Assembly (NCBI GenBank): GCA_002396125.1
Contig: DGWL01000087.1
Location: 1 to 23,283, forward strand
DNA length: 23,283 bases
Direction of reading: 5' to 3'
DNA from: Porphyromonadaceae bacterium UBA4259
GTDB lineage: Bacteria; Bacteroidota; Bacteroidia; Bacteroidales; Muribaculaceae
This document shows positions 21,746 through 23,283 of the stretch, in pieces. The translations under genes were made by a program, and so were the position numbers. The notes beneath the pieces are model-generated. The model was not told the origin of the DNA and made no database searches. It saw only the letters and a list, made by a program, of their open reading frames with translations. Position 1 is the stretch's first letter. Each line of letters begins with the position of its first letter.

Positions 21746-22306
21746 ATGGCAGCAAAAGCAAAATACGACGAAGCCGAGATAATCGAACAATTGCACCGGC
21801 AAGACACTTGTCGTGCAGCCTTCGGGAGAGTGATTGAGCACTACTCCGAGCAACTTTATTGGCACATACGTCGCATGGTTATCGACCATGACGATGCCAA
21901 CGATGTGCTCCAAAACACCTTCATCAAGGCTTGGACCAACATCGACAACTTTCGCGGCGACGCCAAGCTCTCCACCTGGCTCTACAAGATTGCCATCAAC
22001 GAGTCAATCACCTTCATCAACAAGAAAAAGGCGCTCAACAACATCTCAATCGATGATGACGACAGCTTCCTGGTCAACAACCTTGAAGCCGACAAGTATT
22101 TTGACGGTGACGAGGCGCAGATAAAGCTTCAAAAAGCTATCGCCACCCTCCCCGACAAGCAGCGGCTCGTGTTTAACATGCGCTACTATGAGGAGATGAA
22201 ATATGAGGATATGAGCGAGATTCTTGGGACATCGGTGGGAGCGCTCAAGGCGTCCTATCACCATGCCTTGAAGAAAATCGAGACATTTTTTGAGAACAAT
22301 GATTAA
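21746..22306 (+). CDS. ECF-type RNA polymerase sigma factor
   Basis: A 186-residue sigma factor with regions 2 and 4 only. Region 2 runs from ARRMVIDHDDANDVLQNTFI-like sequence (actual start LYWHIRRMV) through KAWTNIDNFRGDAKLSTWLY to KIAINESITF. These are hallmark ECF motifs, with the DVLQNTF core-binding helix and the WLYKIA segment. An acidic linker (SIDDDDSFLVNNLEADKYFD) leads to region 4, LPDKQRLVFNMRYYEEMKY, then EDMSEILGTSVGALKASYHH. It is only distantly like the other sigma factor here. A single-helix anti-sigma-like gene follows 33 bp later and a Spy-like gene after that, a familiar Bacteroidales envelope-stress layout. The regulon is unknown. Confidence 0.93.
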   Translation: MAAKAKYDEAEIIEQLHRQDTCRAAFGRVIEHYSEQLYWHIRRMVIDHDDANDVLQNTFIKAWTNIDNFRGDAKLSTWLYKIAINESITFINKKKALNNISIDDDDSFLVNNLEADKYFDGDEAQIKLQKAIATLPDKQRLVFNMRYYEEMKYEDMSEILGTSVGALKASYHHALKKIETFFENND

Positions 22307-22339
22307 ACCTTTGGCAACATTCGCAGTCAAACACATGTA

Positions 22340-22741
22340 ATGAAAAAAGAAGAGTCCAAAATATTAGACAAGTTGGGTAAGAATGCGGGATTTAAAGTTC
22401 CCGACAACTACTTCAATGATTTCAACGCACGGTTGATGGAATCGCTGCCCGAGGTGAAAATCACCGAGGAAGAGAAACCCACAATGTGGGTGCGAGTGCG
22501 ACCATTCGTCTACATGGCGGCAATGTTTGCAGGCGTGTGGCTGATGATGAACATTTTCACCATCGGCTCCAAATCGACAGCCACAGGCGAGCAGCGTGCA
22601 GCGCAAATCTCGGCTGGCGTGGCCAACGAGAAGAACGCCGAGGAGCTCATCAACTACGGTTCGGTAAGCGACTACGACATCATGACCTATGAAGACTCGG
22701 TCAACATGGAGATGGAGGAGCACGACAACGCCGGCAACTAA
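22340..22741 (+). CDS. Single-pass anti-sigma-factor-like membrane protein
   Basis: A 133-residue protein with a cytoplasmic head of about 52 residues containing FKVPDNYFNDFNARLMESL. The KVPxxYFxxF motif recurs at the N-terminus of proteins encoded after Bacteroidetes ECF sigma genes. One transmembrane helix follows at about 54-74 (PFVYMAAMFAGVWLMMNIF). A short acidic periplasmic tail ends DYDIMTYEDSVNMEMEEHD. There is no zinc-binding HxxxCxxC motif, so it is not a ZAS-type anti-sigma factor. Unlike the Dma-like protein in this window, it has no barrel. It most likely holds the upstream sigma factor at the inner membrane; that is inferred from position, topology and motif. Confidence 0.78.
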   Translation: MKKEESKILDKLGKNAGFKVPDNYFNDFNARLMESLPEVKITEEEKPTMWVRVRPFVYMAAMFAGVWLMMNIFTIGSKSTATGEQRAAQISAGVANEKNAEELINYGSVSDYDIMTYEDSVNMEMEEHDNAGN

Positions 22742-22794
22742 TGAGCAGTGCTGCCAAGCGGCATTACTTTTAAAACACTAAAGTTAACGAAATC

Positions 22795-23244
22795 ATGAAT
22801 AAGAAACTCTTACACCTAGCCCTAGCGGTCATGCTGCTGGGCATCTCTCTTCCAGCCATCGCTCAGACAAAAAGCAGCGGATGGACTAAAGAGATGCTTG
22901 ACTACAAGCATGACTTTATCGCCGAGCAAACCGAGATGACTCAAGCTCAGCGCGACAAGTTCATGCCCCTCTATGAGGCAATGGAAAAAGAGATTTACAA
23001 GGCCAATCTCGCTGCCCGCGAGCAAGCTCGCAAGGTATCGCACACCAGCCGCAAGGTAAGCGATCAGGAATATGCCACTGCCGCACGTGCCATGTCGCAG
23101 GCCAAGCTCAAGGAAGGCGATATTGAGGCACGATACTTCGAAAAGTTTGCTAAGATACTCTCAAGCAAGCAACTTTTCCAGCTCAAGCAAGCCGAGCGCA
23201 AGTTCACCCGCCAAATGCTTTCACGCGGCAAGCGCAAGAAATGA
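22795..23244 (+). CDS. Spy/CpxP-like periplasmic protein
   Basis: A 149-residue protein with signal peptide MNKKLLHLALAVMLLGISLPAIA, cut before QTKSSGW. The mature part is all-helical, charged and rich in Lys, Gln and Ala. It holds two LTxxQ-like repeats, EMTQAQRDKFMPLYEAME and ILSSKQLFQLKQAE, about 70 residues apart, as in Spy/CpxP periplasmic chaperones and stress sensors. It ends with a basic tail, SRGKRKK. It lies 53 bp after the anti-sigma-like gene, so it is probably the third gene of the ECF operon and a periplasmic partner or output of that system. Chaperone activity is inferred from family resemblance only. The window ends 39 bp later. Confidence 0.8.
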   Translation: MNKKLLHLALAVMLLGISLPAIAQTKSSGWTKEMLDYKHDFIAEQTEMTQAQRDKFMPLYEAMEKEIYKANLAAREQARKVSHTSRKVSDQEYATAARAMSQAKLKEGDIEARYFEKFAKILSSKQLFQLKQAERKFTRQMLSRGKRKK

Positions 23245-23283
23245 TACCGCACACTTCCACGAAGAAAACAATAAATAAATAAA

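Noticed and set aside
1..23283. CRISPR arrays, tRNA/rRNA genes, insertion sequences, prophage or conjugative genes
   Set aside because: No spaced direct repeats, transposase or integrase motifs, or recognisable RNA genes were seen on either strand; by eye only.

Overview
The window looks like ordinary chromosomal DNA from a gut-type Bacteroidales, most like Muribaculaceae or a neighbouring family. Four things point there. Promoters match the Bacteroidetes form (TTG, 19-20 bp, TAnnTTTG). Many products are PorT-like outer-membrane barrels or SSC/TSC-type lipoproteins. A secreted protein ends in a Bacteroidales-style dockerin. The ispD-recG pair and ECF sigma operons are arranged as is usual in this order. 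No tRNA, rRNA, insertion sequence, phage gene or CRISPR array was seen.

Layout. 0.1-0.8 kb (+): a DUF2975 membrane protein and a small Cro/C1-type regulator, under a near-perfect promoter. 0.9-1.6 kb (+): a secreted beta-barrel, ending at a bidirectional terminator. 1.7-2.7 kb (-): two tandem PepSY-like paralogues. 2.8-6.6 kb (-): housekeeping genes, namely an RluA-family pseudouridine synthase, dnaJ, grpE and ispE. 6.7-8.9 kb (-): a multidomain secreted dockerin protein. 9.1-10.8 kb (-): a PorT-like barrel and an orphan PstS-like lipoprotein. 10.9-12.8 kb (+): an ECF sigma factor overlapping a protein with a cytoplasmic head, one inner-membrane helix, a long Ser/Pro/Gln-rich linker and a C-terminal outer-membrane barrel. 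This is the architecture of dual membrane-spanning anti-sigma factors (Das/Dma). 12.9-15.7 kb (+): ispD and recG, overlapping. 15.7-16.2 kb: a decayed barrel gene with two in-frame TAG stops. 16.2-21.6 kb (+): a secreted protein of unknown function, a TonB-dependent receptor and two diverged paralogous lipoproteins. 21.7-23.2 kb (+): a second ECF operon with a sigma factor, a single-helix anti-sigma-like protein and a Spy/CpxP-like periplasmic protein.

How the parts work together. The window carries two separate envelope-sensing sigma systems, one probably sensing at the outer membrane (Dma type) and one at the inner membrane (RseA-like, with a Spy-like product). It also carries several surface proteins that such systems might control. 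The receptor and its lipoproteins look like a small ligand-capture unit without a SusD. The most notable regulatory signal is a shared half-site, AAAATGCG/CGCATTTT, placed with the same 30-bp geometry around the -7 boxes before the receptor and the second lipoprotein. This could be a common operator.

Limits: homology calls come from motifs and general family knowledge, with no database search. Start codons were chosen from promoter position and signal-peptide form.
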